A stretch of DNA of 9,425 nucleotides from Thermotoga sp. (lineage in GTDB: Bacteria > Thermotogota > Thermotogae > B3-G13), in NCBI GenBank assembly GCA_003641555.1, contig QNAT01000020.1, positions 1-9,425 on the forward strand, given 5' to 3'. The translations under genes and the position numbers were made by a program. Below the pieces are notes generated by a model that saw only the letters and a list, made by a program, of their open reading frames with translations, ran no database searches and was not told the origin of the DNA. Shown piece by piece: positions 1-9,113 of this stretch. Within the stretch, counting starts at the first letter, position 1. Every line of letters starts with the position of its first letter.

Positions 1-15
1 ACAGGATATCTATGT

Positions 16-63
16 GTATAGTGTAAAATGAATTTGATCCACACAAGGCCGTTGAGGTTCTGA
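16..63 (+). repeat. Dispersed repeat, copy 1 (inverted relative to 9344-9400)
   Basis: Bases 16-45 match the reverse complement of 9371-9400 at 26 of 30 positions, sharing the core TTGATCCACA. Bases 49-63 (CCGTTGAGGTTCTGA) match the reverse complement of 9344-9358 (CCGTTGGGGTTTTGA) at 13 of 15. The two blocks are 3 bases apart here and 12 apart in the other copy. The extra bases there form a small palindrome, so this copy looks deleted in its middle. No clear similarity is seen beyond base 67. It is non-coding and lies upstream of the glgC promoter. Confidence 0.7.
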
Positions 64-89
64 ATTTAAGCTGGCATTACGGAATCCGC

Positions 90-167
90 ATTAGCCACGA
101 AGTTAAAAAATGTTAGATGGGTAATGCTAAACTGATTCGTGGTAATTAGTGCAAATTCGTGGCTGAT
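90..167. repeat. Inverted repeat with 10-bp tandem repeats ahead of glgC
   Basis: Three 10-base units lie head to tail: ATTCGTGGTA (135-144), ATTAGTGCAA (145-154) and ATTCGTGGCT (155-164). The last unit pairs with AGCCACGAA at 93-101. The arms extend to 90-101 against 156-167, 12 pairs with one G-T. A second short inverted repeat (GCATTAC 74-80, GTAATGC 121-127) crosses the first, so both cannot form at once. The repeats abut the glgC -10 element. They may be an operator or the remnant of a dispersed repeat. Confidence 0.55.
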
Positions 168-172
168 ATAAT
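164..172 (+). promoter_or_regulatory. Extended -10 promoter for glgC
   Basis: TGATATAAT is a perfect -10 hexamer (TATAAT, 167-172) with the TGn extension. No TTGACA-like -35 is found 15-18 bases upstream, where the 10-bp tandem repeats sit instead. Transcription would start near base 179, giving a leader of about 50 bases. The same nonamer occurs ahead of glyA. Confidence 0.6.
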
Positions 173-229
173 TTAACATATTGCCTTGTTTTTCACTATG
201 AAATTAAATATATTTCTGGAGGTAAGCGA

Positions 230-1495
230 ATGAAAAAGAAGGTATTAACCTTGATACTGGCAGGTGGACAGGGTACACGATTGGGTATATTGACCAAAAG
301 TATAGCAAAACCTGCTGTTCCTTTTGGAGGGAAATACAGGATCATAGATTTCGCTTTATCAAATTGTATGCATTCCGGAATATATGATATAGGTGTGCTC
401 ACTCAATACAAACCTCGCATTTTGAATAGGCATATAGGGATAGGAGATGCATGGGATTTAGATAGAAAGAGGAGAGGAGTGGTTATACTTCAACCGTACA
501 CGATCGAAAAGGCTGGAAAGTGGTATCGGGGTACCGCAGATGCCATATATCAGAACATGGATTTTATAAATGAAAATGATCCAGAACACTGCTTGATCCT
601 TTCAGGGGATCATGTATACAAAATGAATTATTCGCATCTCATAGAACAACATATAGCTAACGATGCAGACGTTACTGTTGGTGTGGTTATGATCCCATTA
701 TCAGAGGCAAAAAGATTTGGTATGTTATCAACAAGCAGCGGCGGCAAGATCGTTGATTTTGAGGAGAAACCTCTTGAACCAAAGAGTAATCTTGCTTCTA
801 TGGGTATATATGTGTTTAAGACACATGTCTTAAAAAAGGTACTCCTTGAAGATGCAAAAATGCAGGATTCGAACCACGATTTTGGAAAGGATATAATACC
901 GAGAATGGTAAGGAATAGGGATATGAAGTGTTACGCTTATATTTTCAGAGGTTTCTGGAAAGATGTGGGTACTATTTCTTCTTACTTCGATACAAATCTT
1001 TCCTTAACGTTACCCGTTCCAGAATTAAACCTATACGATAGAGGGTGGCAGATATACACGAGAAGTCTGGACCTATCTCCTGCTTACATAGATTCCAAAG
1101 CATATTTGAAGAATTCTCTCATCGGTGATGGATGTGAGATATACGGTTTTGTAGAGAATTGCGTGATATCACAAGGTGTATATATTGGAGAAGGAACTAC
1201 AGTAAAACACTCCATCATCCACAATTTCGCAAATATAGGCAACGACTGTTATATCGAAAAAGCAATAATAGGTGAAAGGAGTATCGTGTCCTCTGATATC
1301 GAAATTGGTAAGGGAAAAGAAAAGAATAACAAATGCTTTCCTTCCATATATACAGATGGTATAACGATTATCGGTACAGATGTTCATCTACCACGAGGAG
1401 TGAAGATAGGAAAGAATTGTGTTGTGGATAGTGATGCTCGAGAAGAAGATTTTCATTCTCCTAAATTGGAGAGCGGAAGTTGTCTTATGAAGTGA
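230..1495 (+). CDS. glgC: Glucose-1-phosphate adenylyltransferase (ADP-glucose pyrophosphorylase, catalytic GlgC type)
   Basis: This cytoplasmic enzyme makes ADP-glucose from glucose-1-phosphate and ATP, the committed step of bacterial glycogen synthesis. The 421-residue product has the usual GlgC length. The nucleotidyltransferase domain shows AGGQGTRL (11-18), KPAVPFGGKYR (27-37), the family signature WYRGTADAIY (98-107), SGDHVYKMNY (125-134) with the metal-binding Asp127, the glucose-1-phosphate loop FEEKP (177-181, Lys180) and GIYVF (192-196). From about residue 290 it carries hexapeptide repeats of a left-handed beta-helix (SLIGDG, VYIGEG, FANIGND and similar). The catalytic residues are intact, which argues against a GlgD-type regulatory subunit. 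The ATG has a strong GGAGG 7 bases upstream (218-222). No glgA, glgB or glgD is adjacent. The gene is monocistronic here and converges on the minus-strand operon. Confidence 0.95.
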   Translation: MKKKVLTLILAGGQGTRLGILTKSIAKPAVPFGGKYRIIDFALSNCMHSGIYDIGVLTQYKPRILNRHIGIGDAWDLDRKRRGVVILQPYTIEKAGKWYRGTADAIYQNMDFINENDPEHCLILSGDHVYKMNYSHLIEQHIANDADVTVGVVMIPLSEAKRFGMLSTSSGGKIVDFEEKPLEPKSNLASMGIYVFKTHVLKKVLLEDAKMQDSNHDFGKDIIPRMVRNRDMKCYAYIFRGFWKDVGTISSYFDTNLSLTLPVPELNLYDRGWQIYTRSLDLSPAYIDSKAYLKNSLIGDGCEIYGFVENCVISQGVYIGEGTTVKHSIIHNFANIGNDCYIEKAIIGERSIVSSDIEIGKGKEKNNKCFPSIYTDGITIIGTDVHLPRGVKIGKNCVVDSDAREEDFHSPKLESGSCLMK

Positions 1496-1504
1496 AAAAG
1501 CAAT

Positions 1505-1537
1505 TTACCCTTTTGTATAGTATAAAATAAAAGGTAA
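1505..1537. terminator. Weak AT-rich hairpin between convergent genes
   Basis: TTACCCTTTT (1505-1514) can pair with AAAAGGTAA (1529-1537) with one bulged C, closing a 14-base loop. It lies in the 46-base gap between the stop codons of glgC and the TPR gene, where a bidirectional terminator is expected. The stem is AT-rich and neither side carries a clean T tract, so the call is tentative. Confidence 0.3.
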
Positions 1538-1541
1538 CAGA

Positions 1542-2921
1542 TTAACTTTTTCTGTGATATCTTTCTATACCCACCTTGCATATGCCGCCAGCAAAGGATT
1601 GATAGAATGTAGAATAATCCGGCATATGGAATGCGAAATCCACGTTCTTTTCCGAGTAGGAATTCTTTTTTGCAAATAAAGGGAGCAATTTTTTCAATGT
1701 ACTGGCGAAATTTTGTTCATATTTGGAATGATCTACGTTAGTACTTTTCAAGTATCTCATACCAAAGATCCCTTGCTTTTTCACTATTTCATGTTTATAC
1801 AACAGAGAAACAGAAGTAGATGGATATCTCTCAAAGAGATCTTTCCACATCTTGTCTGCTGAATTCATATCATTAAAATGATAAAAGGTAAGTCCTGCAA
1901 GATACAACACTTCTGGATCGTTGGCAATGTCCAATTCCAGAAGTTCATTCACTTCTTCAACTGCCCTTTCATATTTATCCTCTAAGATCATCTCCCTAAC
2001 CAACATTTTAGAGATAGAAAAGCAATAAGGGTATTGAGCATGCAGGTGTCTCAGGGTTTCCATAGAAACACTATTCGAAAGGAAATCTAATTTAGCCAAA
2101 TTACAATGAATGCAAGCAAAATCCCCATTTTTAGCGATGTTAAGATTCCTGTTTGCCTCCTCAAAATCGCCACTACTCATGCGTATGTAAGCAATAACGT
2201 TGCTTATAAGAGAGGTTTTTTTACCGAATCTCAATGTTGAAGAAAGAATTGACAGGGCATCGTACGTATTTCCTCTCAACAAGAGTTCTACACCTTTCCA
2301 ATATGTCTTCTTGAAAGTATTCTTCTCGAGTTGAATGTAGTTATGGACTAATTTTAACCACGTGCTTTCCTTCATTCCCAATTGAAAGAGGATCTTTGCT
2401 AATTCAAGATACCCCTCCGGATAATCCAGATAGTTTTTCAAAAATGATAAACCTTCTGATACTGCTTCTTCTAACTTCCCTTGCATTACCATTATCTCTA
2501 CTTTGTTCAAAAGAAAGGAAGGGTCCGCCTTCTTTTCATATGCCTTCCTGACAAAGGTCAACGCTTCATCGTAATTTTCTTGCAGAGCGCTGGAAATAGC
2601 CAACAAGTTATCCTTTTCTGCAGTTTCTTCTTTATAAACTGTATTTATCTCTCTTGTAAAAGCATTGATATCGAATTCGGCACCTGGTATATCGAGAAAC
2701 GTTTTGATATCCTCGAGATCTACCTTGACTTTTTTAGCTGGCTTCGAGATTCTTTCTCTTTTCTCTCTTATCAATATCTGCTTTAATCTATCATCTGTTT
2801 TTTCAGGCAATTTCCTCTTTTTGGGGACTTTCTTCCCCATCTTCTCCATGTCTTTTTCTATAGACTCTTTGATAGCCAGTATATTCAATAACATCCTTTC
2901 TTTTTCTTCTTTTTCACCCAT
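1542..2921 (-). CDS. TPR-repeat protein of unknown function
   Basis: A 459-residue soluble protein with no signal peptide or membrane segment. The first 75 residues or so are strongly charged and Lys/Glu-rich (for example KKVPKKRKLPEK). From about residue 105 to 400 it is a series of helical pairs with TPR-like spacing, such as NYDEALTFVRKAYEKKADP, GKLEEAVSEGLSFLKNY, GDFEEANRNLNIAKNG and DKYERAVEEVNELLEL. A lone CxxC (CIHC) lies in the middle. TPR proteins usually act as protein-binding scaffolds; the partner is unknown here. I chose the ATG at 2921 because AAGGAG (2932-2937) precedes it by 10 bases. In-frame ATGs at 2942 and 2954 overlap the permease gene and lack a good ribosome site. The start lies 7 bases after the permease stop, so the gene is probably the operon's last member. 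Confidence 0.85.
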   Translation of the reverse strand: MGEKEEKERMLLNILAIKESIEKDMEKMGKKVPKKRKLPEKTDDRLKQILIREKRERISKPAKKVKVDLEDIKTFLDIPGAEFDINAFTREINTVYKEETAEKDNLLAISSALQENYDEALTFVRKAYEKKADPSFLLNKVEIMVMQGKLEEAVSEGLSFLKNYLDYPEGYLELAKILFQLGMKESTWLKLVHNYIQLEKNTFKKTYWKGVELLLRGNTYDALSILSSTLRFGKKTSLISNVIAYIRMSSGDFEEANRNLNIAKNGDFACIHCNLAKLDFLSNSVSMETLRHLHAQYPYCFSISKMLVREMILEDKYERAVEEVNELLELDIANDPEVLYLAGLTFYHFNDMNSADKMWKDLFERYPSTSVSLLYKHEIVKKQGIFGMRYLKSTNVDHSKYEQNFASTLKKLLPLFAKKNSYSEKNVDFAFHMPDYSTFYQSFAGGICKVGIERYHRKS

Positions 2922-2928
2922 TGAAATG

Positions 2929-3885
2929 TTACTCCTTTTCATAAGGTATACCATCCGAAGCTGGGGATCTTGTCTTTCCCACGAAACCCGCGACTACCAC
3001 AAGGGTAAGCACAAATGGTATCATCAAGAATAGATATTTTATCTCCGGAGGTAACCTCAATATGGATTGAGTCTGTATTTGATAGCTGAACGATTCTGCC
3101 ATTCCAAATAACAACGAAGCCCACATGGCTCCAAATGGTTTCCAATTACCGAAGATCATAGCTGCAAGTGCTATGAATCCTCTGCCGTTCGACATATTTT
3201 CTGTAAACTGCCCCAATTCACCTACAGATAGGAATGCTCCCCCTAAAGAAGCGAGCACCCCACTCATGATCACACCGAAATACCTCACATTGTAGACATT
3301 TATTCCAAGAGTATCGGCTGCTTCTGGATTTTCACCTACCGCTCTCATTCTCAAACCTAACTTAGTTTTGAAGATCAAAAAATGAGAAAGTATAACACAG
3401 ATAAAGGCAATATAAACCAGAGGGGATAGGTTTCCTATTATTGAACCTATGAATGGTATCCTCCTGAATATTTCAATATTCCAGGTAGGTAAGGTTTTTA
3501 CCAGTTCAGAACTTCCAGGCTCTCCAAATATCCTCTGCAGGAGAAAACCTGTGATACCCTGGCTGAGCAGGATCAGTGCTGTTCCACTGACTATTTGATC
3601 CCCTTTATATTTGACAGAGGCAAGGGCATGAAGCATTCCCATAGCGCCCCCTACGTACATTGCCATAAGTACACCGATCCATGGACTACCCGTTATATAC
3701 GTGAACACAACAGATGCAAATGCTCCTGCAAGCATTATTCCTTCGAGTGCTATGTTAACTACCCCGGTAGTTTCTGAGTACGTACCTCCTAAAGAAGCAA
3801 AGATCAAAGGAGTGGCATTGTTCAACATAGATTTGTAGAAAATGGGGTTTATAAGTATATTGGATATGGCTATTAGCCAATTCAT
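2929..3885 (-). CDS. Nucleoside ABC transporter permease, NupQ/YufQ-like
   Basis: A 318-residue inner-membrane protein of the branched-chain-type ABC permease family (BPD_transp_2), matching the shorter permease of BMP-type nucleoside importers (B. subtilis NupQ is about this size). It is almost entirely hydrophobic segments. Family-typical stretches include the N-terminal SLGGTYSETTGVVNIALEG, the cytoplasmic coupling loop LRMRAVGENPEAADTLGI, and the late GRGFIALAAMIFGNWKPFGA. It should pair with the product of 3882-4979 as the channel half-units. An ATG at 3921 would add 12 residues with no family look. The ATG at 3885 has AGGAGG 10 bases upstream and overlaps the preceding stop as ATGA, indicating translational coupling. 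The exact nucleoside specificity cannot be read from the sequence. Confidence 0.9.
   Translation of the reverse strand: MNWLIAISNILINPIFYKSMLNNATPLIFASLGGTYSETTGVVNIALEGIMLAGAFASVVFTYITGSPWIGVLMAMYVGGAMGMLHALASVKYKGDQIVSGTALILLSQGITGFLLQRIFGEPGSSELVKTLPTWNIEIFRRIPFIGSIIGNLSPLVYIAFICVILSHFLIFKTKLGLRMRAVGENPEAADTLGINVYNVRYFGVIMSGVLASLGGAFLSVGELGQFTENMSNGRGFIALAAMIFGNWKPFGAMWASLLFGMAESFSYQIQTQSILRLPPEIKYLFLMIPFVLTLVVVAGFVGKTRSPASDGIPYEKE
2932..2937 (-). promoter_or_regulatory. Ribosome binding site fixing the TPR gene start
   Basis: AAGGAG on the minus strand lies in the last codons of the upstream permease, 10 bases before the ATG at 2921. It supports that start over the two upstream ATGs. Confidence 0.6.
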
Positions 3886-4979
3886 TTCTGAAGCACCTCC
3901 TCTTCCTTCCTTTCCTTCCATAAGATCAGTGTTTTAACGAGGCGTTCGGTCGCGATGAAGAATATCACCAGGCCTTGAACTATTATGATTATGTGTTTGG
4001 GAATACCAGCGAATTGCATCTGATTCGACCCTGTTCTTAATGCCGCTATCAAAAGAGCTGCAAAAACTACTCCTATCGGATTATTCTGTCCGATCAGTGC
4101 TATGGAAATTCCATCAAATCCTTTACCAGCTGATAAGGTTCCTAAAAATCTATGATGTAATCCCAGAACCTCAACTGTGCCAGCGAGACCTGCAAGAGCT
4201 CCGCTTATGAACATAGCGAGTACAATGTTCTTAGCAATGCTTATCCCTCCATATTCTGCCGCATAGGGATTAAAACCCACCGCTTTTATCTCATAACCCA
4301 CAGTTGTTCTTTGTATTATTACATAAATTATTACTGCAGCTATGAGAGATATGATTATTCCTATCGATAGAGATGACGCCTGAACAGATATCATGACAGG
4401 CAGCTTAGCCGCATCGGTTATCTCTGGAGATTTCGGGATGCCAGTTCCAACGGCTTGAAATGGTCCATTAACCATGAAATTGGCGAGTAAAGCTGCGATG
4501 TAATTCAGCATTATGGTGGATATAACCTCGTGAGCCCCAGTTTTTGCCTTTAGATATCCAGCTATCGCTCCCCATGCTCCTCCAGCTGCCATACCACCCA
4601 ATATCGCTATTGGAATAGCAATAATGGCAGGAACACTGGTAATATAAACTCCAAACATAGTGGCAGCAAGTGCTCCCATGCTCAACTGTCCTTCTGCCCC
4701 TATGTTAAAAAGACCGGCTCTGAAACCAAAGGCAACTGCTAATCCTGTGAGTATCAAAGGTGTTAGTTTTATCATGGTGGTAATGAAAGCCTGAACATTT
4801 CCAAATGAACCTTTGATCAGAGATGCATAGGCAATCACAGGGTTTTTCCCTATGGAAAGTATAACCAGAGCGGCGATAAACAAAGATAAAACTATTGATG
4901 CCAGAGGAATAACAAAGGTATCACGTTTGAAGAATGTTATAAAATTCTTAAACATCTTTTTCTTCATATCGCGAATCAT
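3882..4979 (-). CDS. Nucleoside ABC transporter permease, NupP/YufP-like
   Basis: A 365-residue inner-membrane permease of the same family as its neighbour, matching the longer (NupP-type) permease of nucleoside importers. A short basic N-terminus (MKKKMFKNF) precedes the first hydrophobic segment. Characteristic stretches are the loop FRAGLFNIGAEGQLSMGA near residue 86, AHEVISTIMLNYIAALLANF near 149, the coupling loop YEIKAVGFNPYAAEYGGI, and GKGFDGISIALIGQNNPIG near 290. These are hallmarks of permeases that pair with BMP-family binding proteins. Three in-frame ATGs (4979, 4967, 4955) compete and none has a convincing ribosome site. All overlap the end of the ATPase gene (stop at 4948), so coupled translation is likely. 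The start is uncertain by up to 8 residues. Confidence 0.9.
   Translation of the reverse strand: MIRDMKKKMFKNFITFFKRDTFVIPLASIVLSLFIAALVILSIGKNPVIAYASLIKGSFGNVQAFITTMIKLTPLILTGLAVAFGFRAGLFNIGAEGQLSMGALAATMFGVYITSVPAIIAIPIAILGGMAAGGAWGAIAGYLKAKTGAHEVISTIMLNYIAALLANFMVNGPFQAVGTGIPKSPEITDAAKLPVMISVQASSLSIGIIISLIAAVIIYVIIQRTTVGYEIKAVGFNPYAAEYGGISIAKNIVLAMFISGALAGLAGTVEVLGLHHRFLGTLSAGKGFDGISIALIGQNNPIGVVFAALLIAALRTGSNQMQFAGIPKHIIIIVQGLVIFFIATERLVKTLILWKERKEEEVLQK
3896..3901 (-). promoter_or_regulatory. Ribosome binding site fixing the second permease start
   Basis: A strong AGGAGG on the minus strand inside the end of the preceding permease gene lies 10 bases before the ATG at 3885. It decides the start against the ATG at 3921. 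Confidence 0.7.
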
Positions 4980-6558
4980 CGGCTTTTATCTCTGTAAGTC
5001 TTGCCCCTGCCATCATCAAACCAACTGTTTCAACCGTTGTTTCTTCGGGTTTTACTATACCCATTATTTCTCCCTCGTACATTACTGCTATTCTATCACT
5101 GAGGGAAAATATCTCCTCCAGCTCCATGGACACAAGCAGCATTCCTATCCCCTTATCACGCATCTCCAATATCTTGTTGTGTATAAATTCTATAGCACCT
5201 ATATCCAGGCCGCGTGTGGGTTGAGCTACAACAGCAAATTTAGGTGTAAAATAAAATTCTCTTGCGACTATGACTTTCTGCTGATTTCCCCCAGACAAAG
5301 CCCCGACAAGGACATCTCTACTCGGTGTTCTCACATCGAATTCCTTTATGAGTTTATCTGCTTTCGTATTTATAGTATTGAAATTCAAAAATCCTCCGTT
5401 TGAATATGGAACCTCATCGTAATGAGCCAGTATAAAATTATAAGATATTGGATATTTTACTATCAAACCATACTTTAATCTATCCTCTGTCACATGGGCT
5501 ATGCCTGCTTTTCTTACCTGTTTAGGTGTCCAATTAGTGATATTCATTCCATCGAATACGATCTTTCCTGCTTCCGCTCTTCTAAGACCTGTTATCGCTT
5601 CCACTAACTCCGACTGCCCATTTCCAGCTACTCCTGCTATCCCTAATATTTCTCCTTTACGTATCTGTAGAGATAGCCCTTTAACGGCGTCTAAATTTCT
5701 ATTATCCTTTACCCACAGATCTTTTATCTCAAATATCTTCTTACCGAAATGAGGAGGTTTCTTGTTCACCCTGAGAAGAACGTTTCTTCCTACCATCATT
5801 CGCGCCAATTCGTTGGGATTCGTGTCTTTCGTGTTTACTCTACCTGTTACCTTTCCCAGTCTCATCACGGTAACGTAATCCGTTATTGCCATGACCTCAT
5901 TCAATTTATGGGTTATGAATATTATTGTCTTACCTTGTTTTTTGAGACTCTTCATCACTGTAAAAAGTTCTTCTGTTTCCTGGGGTGTAAGAACTGCTGT
6001 AGGTTCATCTAAGATCAGAAGATCTGCTCCCCTGTAAAGGGTTTTTAGGATCTCCACTCTCTGCTGCATGCCAACCGATATGTCTTCTATCTTCACATCT
6101 GGATCTACATGAAGCGCGTACTTTTCTGAAAGTTCCTTTACATCTTCACGCGCTTTGTTTATATCGAATACTATGCCTTTAACGGGTTCCATCCCCAGAA
6201 CTATATTTTCTGCAACCGTAAGAGGGGGGACCAACATAAAATGTTGATGCACCATTCCTATACCATTGAGTATGGCATCACCCGGGGTATTTATGACAAT
6301 CTTTTTACCATTCATAAATATAGTACCAGAATCTAGTTTTATCAGACCGTAGAGTTGCTTCATCAACGTCGTTTTACCAGCCCCATTCTCACCGACAATG
6401 GCATGTATCTCCCCTTCTTTGACGTATAAATTCACTTTATCATTTGCAAGAACACCCGGGAATCTCTTCGTTATACCTATCATTGCGACTTTGCACTCGG
6501 ATAGTTTTTTTATGTCCATGCGATCTATTTCTACCATGATAGATTTTGCGATGCTCAA
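4948..6558 (-). CDS. Nucleoside ABC transporter ATP-binding protein, tandem NBDs (NupO/YufO-like)
   Basis: A cytoplasmic energising subunit with two fused nucleotide-binding domains, as in sugar (RbsA) and nucleoside (NupO) importers. Numbered from the TTG at 6558 (536 residues), domain 1 has Walker A GENGAGKTT (56-64), Q-loop Gln105 in VHQHFML, signature ISVGMQQR (160-167), Walker B LLILDEP (180-186) and H-loop His217. Domain 2 has a degenerate Walker A GVAGNGQSE (309-317, no GKT/S), signature LSGGNQQK (421-428) and AQPTRGLD (445-452) with Gln replacing the catalytic Glu. This asymmetry is normal in the family and implies one main hydrolytic site. Start choice: TTG 6558 has GGGTGA 7 bases upstream, overlapping the fliJ stop. 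An ATG at 6582 would overlap fliJ by 17 bases with little ribosome site, and an ATG at 6519 is also possible. Confidence 0.92.
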   Translation of the reverse strand: MSIAKSIMVEIDRMDIKKLSECKVAMIGITKRFPGVLANDKVNLYVKEGEIHAIVGENGAGKTTLMKQLYGLIKLDSGTIFMNGKKIVINTPGDAILNGIGMVHQHFMLVPPLTVAENIVLGMEPVKGIVFDINKAREDVKELSEKYALHVDPDVKIEDISVGMQQRVEILKTLYRGADLLILDEPTAVLTPQETEELFTVMKSLKKQGKTIIFITHKLNEVMAITDYVTVMRLGKVTGRVNTKDTNPNELARMMVGRNVLLRVNKKPPHFGKKIFEIKDLWVKDNRNLDAVKGLSLQIRKGEILGIAGVAGNGQSELVEAITGLRRAEAGKIVFDGMNITNWTPKQVRKAGIAHVTEDRLKYGLIVKYPISYNFILAHYDEVPYSNGGFLNFNTINTKADKLIKEFDVRTPSRDVLVGALSGGNQQKVIVAREFYFTPKFAVVAQPTRGLDIGAIEFIHNKILEMRDKGIGMLLVSMELEEIFSLSDRIAVMYEGEIMGIVKPEETTVETVGLMMAGARLTEIKADDSRYEEKDV

Positions 6559-6565
6559 ATTATAT

Positions 6566-7683
<1,118 letters not shown>

Positions 7684-7710
7684 CTACACTCATATGCCAT
7701 TGGTGAAAGA

Positions 7711-7753
7711 ATGCCGTATAATCCATGATGCGTTATCCATAATTCTTACGCAT
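7711..7753. repeat. Short repeats in the glyA-upp gap
   Basis: ATGCGT (7728-7733) and ACGCAT (7748-7753) form a perfect 6-base inverted repeat with a 14-base loop. In addition, ATGCCGTATAATCCAT (7711-7726) and ATGCGTTATCCAT (7728-7740) are imperfect tandem direct repeats. They lie just upstream of the upp promoter and could be a regulator site, but the similarity is modest and chance is possible. Confidence 0.3.
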
Positions 7754-7819
7754 TACAGGCTTTGGACCAATAGCATAAAAATGGTTTATCATATCTTTTC
7801 GCAGTAGAGACATGATCGA

Positions 7820-9073
7820 TCATTGGATTAAATCGGGATATAGAGGAAAATCTCGACACAAGCGTCTCACTTCTTTCTTTACCTCCATTTTTATCTCGTC
7901 GTCATCAGGAGAGTTTATAACTCTTACTATGAGGTCAGCAATGAAATCCATTTCTTTTTCTTTCATACCACGTGTCGTTAGTGCGGGAGTGCCTACTCTT
8001 ATACCACTCGCCACAAATGGTGAACGTTTTTCATTTGGTATGGTGTTCTTGTTCACTGTTATTCCTGCTTCTTCTAATACTCTTTGTGCTTTTTTCCCAC
8101 TTATATTCTTTGCAGTTAGATCCACGAGCATAAGATGGGTATCTGTTCCCCCTGAAACTATTCTCAAACCCCGTGCGGCTAAACTCTTTGCCATTGCCTT
8201 TGCATTCAATACTATTTGCCTGGCGTATTCTTTGAATTCAGGCGTCATAGCCTCTTTAAGTGCAACAGCCTTCGCTGCTATGACATGCATTAAGGGGCCA
8301 CCCTGGATACCCGGAAAAATTGTCTTATCTATGGGTTTTGCGAATTCCTTTTTACAGAGTATCATTCCTGCGCGGGGACCTCTAAGAGTTTTATGGGTAG
8401 TAGTGGTAACAACGTGTGCATATTCCACTGGATTCGGATGAACACCCCCTGCAACTAAACCTGCGAAATGAGCCATATCGACGACTAAATATGCCCCTAC
8501 CTCATCTGCTATTTCACGAAATCTCTTGAAATCTATTATCCGAGCATATGCACTACCCCCAGCAATTATGATCTTCGGTTTGTTCTGAACCGCCAGTCTT
8601 TCGACTTCATCGTAATCTATAACCTCTGTTTCAAGATTCACACCGTATGGAATCACGTTGAAGAGTTTCCCTGAAAAATTGACAGGAGAGCCATGTGTGA
8701 GGTGTCCACCGTGGGCGAGAGACATACCCATTATGGTATCTCCGGGTTTTGCAAGAGCAAGATAAGTTGCCATATTCGCCTGAGAACCCGAATGAGGCTG
8801 GACATTTGCATGTTCTGCACCAAAGAGTTCTTTTGCCCTTTGTCGAGCCAATTCTTCTGCAACATCAACAAACTGACAACCTCCGTAATATCGCTTTGCA
8901 GGATAACCTTCGGCATACTTGTTAGTCATAACACATCCCTGAGCTTCCAAAACTGCCCTGTCGACAAAATTTTCAGATGCTATGAGTTCTAATCCTTCCT
9001 GCTGTCTTTTTACCTCATTCACGATCGCATCATAGATCTCCGGGTCTGCTTTCTTTATATCTTCGAACATCAT
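7820..9073 (-). CDS. glyA: Serine hydroxymethyltransferase
   Basis: This cytoplasmic PLP enzyme interconverts serine plus tetrahydrofolate with glycine plus methylene-tetrahydrofolate, feeding one-carbon units to purine, thymidylate and methionine synthesis. The 417-residue product has the usual bacterial length. Motifs in order are LELIASENF (28-36), [15 protein letters not shown] (51-65), PHSGSQANM (93-101), the PLP-ring region [11 protein letters not shown] (118-128), [11 protein letters not shown] (198-208) and [14 protein letters not shown] (223-236) with the Schiff-base Lys228. [11 protein letters not shown] (172-182) has Ala where many homologues have Pro. AGGAGG (9079-9084) serves either of two adjacent ATGs, 9073 (5-base spacing) or 9070 (8-base spacing), so the start is uncertain by one Met. 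A clear promoter lies upstream. No convincing terminator separates it from upp. Confidence 0.97.
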   Translation of the reverse strand: MMFEDIKKADPEIYDAIVNEVKRQQEGLELIASENFVDRAVLEAQGCVMTNKYAEGYPAKRYYGGCQFVDVAEELARQRAKELFGAEHANVQPHSGSQANMATYLALAKPGDTIMGMSLAHGGHLTHGSPVNFSGKLFNVIPYGVNLETEVIDYDEVERLAVQNKPKIIIAGGSAYARIIDFKRFREIADEVGAYLVVDMAHFAGLVAGGVHPNPVEYAHVVTTTTHKTLRGPRAGMILCKKEFAKPIDKTIFPGIQGGPLMHVIAAKAVALKEAMTPEFKEYARQIVLNAKAMAKSLAARGLRIVSGGTDTHLMLVDLTAKNISGKKAQRVLEEAGITVNKNTIPNEKRSPFVASGIRVGTPALTTRGMKEKEMDFIADLIVRVINSPDDDEIKMEVKKEVRRLCRDFPLYPDLIQ

Positions 9074-9102
9074 TATTACCTCCTATTGAGTATTTTTGAT
9101 TC

Positions 9103-9111
9103 ATTATATCA
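9103..9111 (-). promoter_or_regulatory. Extended -10 promoter for glyA
   Basis: On the minus strand TGATATAAT combines a perfect -10 hexamer (9103-9108) with a TGn extension. It is the same nonamer seen ahead of glgC. The leader would be only about 20-25 bases. A second TATAAT lies at 9125-9130. Neither has a good -35. Confidence 0.6.
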
Positions 9112-9113
9112 TG

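Noticed and set aside
135..164. Tandem repeats considered as a CRISPR remnant.
   Set aside because: The units are 10 bases with no spacers, and no cas gene is present.
4948..6558. The missing Walker A lysine and altered Walker B in the second ATPase domain, considered as a damaged gene.
   Set aside because: GxAGNGQ and QPTRGLD are the normal second-domain forms in this transporter family, and the frame is intact.
7812..7823. A 12-base perfect palindrome, ATGATCGATCAT, over the glyA stop codon.
   Set aside because: As a terminator it would be only a 6-pair stem without a usable loop and without a T tract. It is likely chance around GATC.
7812..8441. A 209-codon open frame on the plus strand opposite glyA.
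   Set aside because: It is antisense to a clear SHMT gene, has no ribosome site, and encodes nothing recognisable. It is a shadow of the glyA reading frame.
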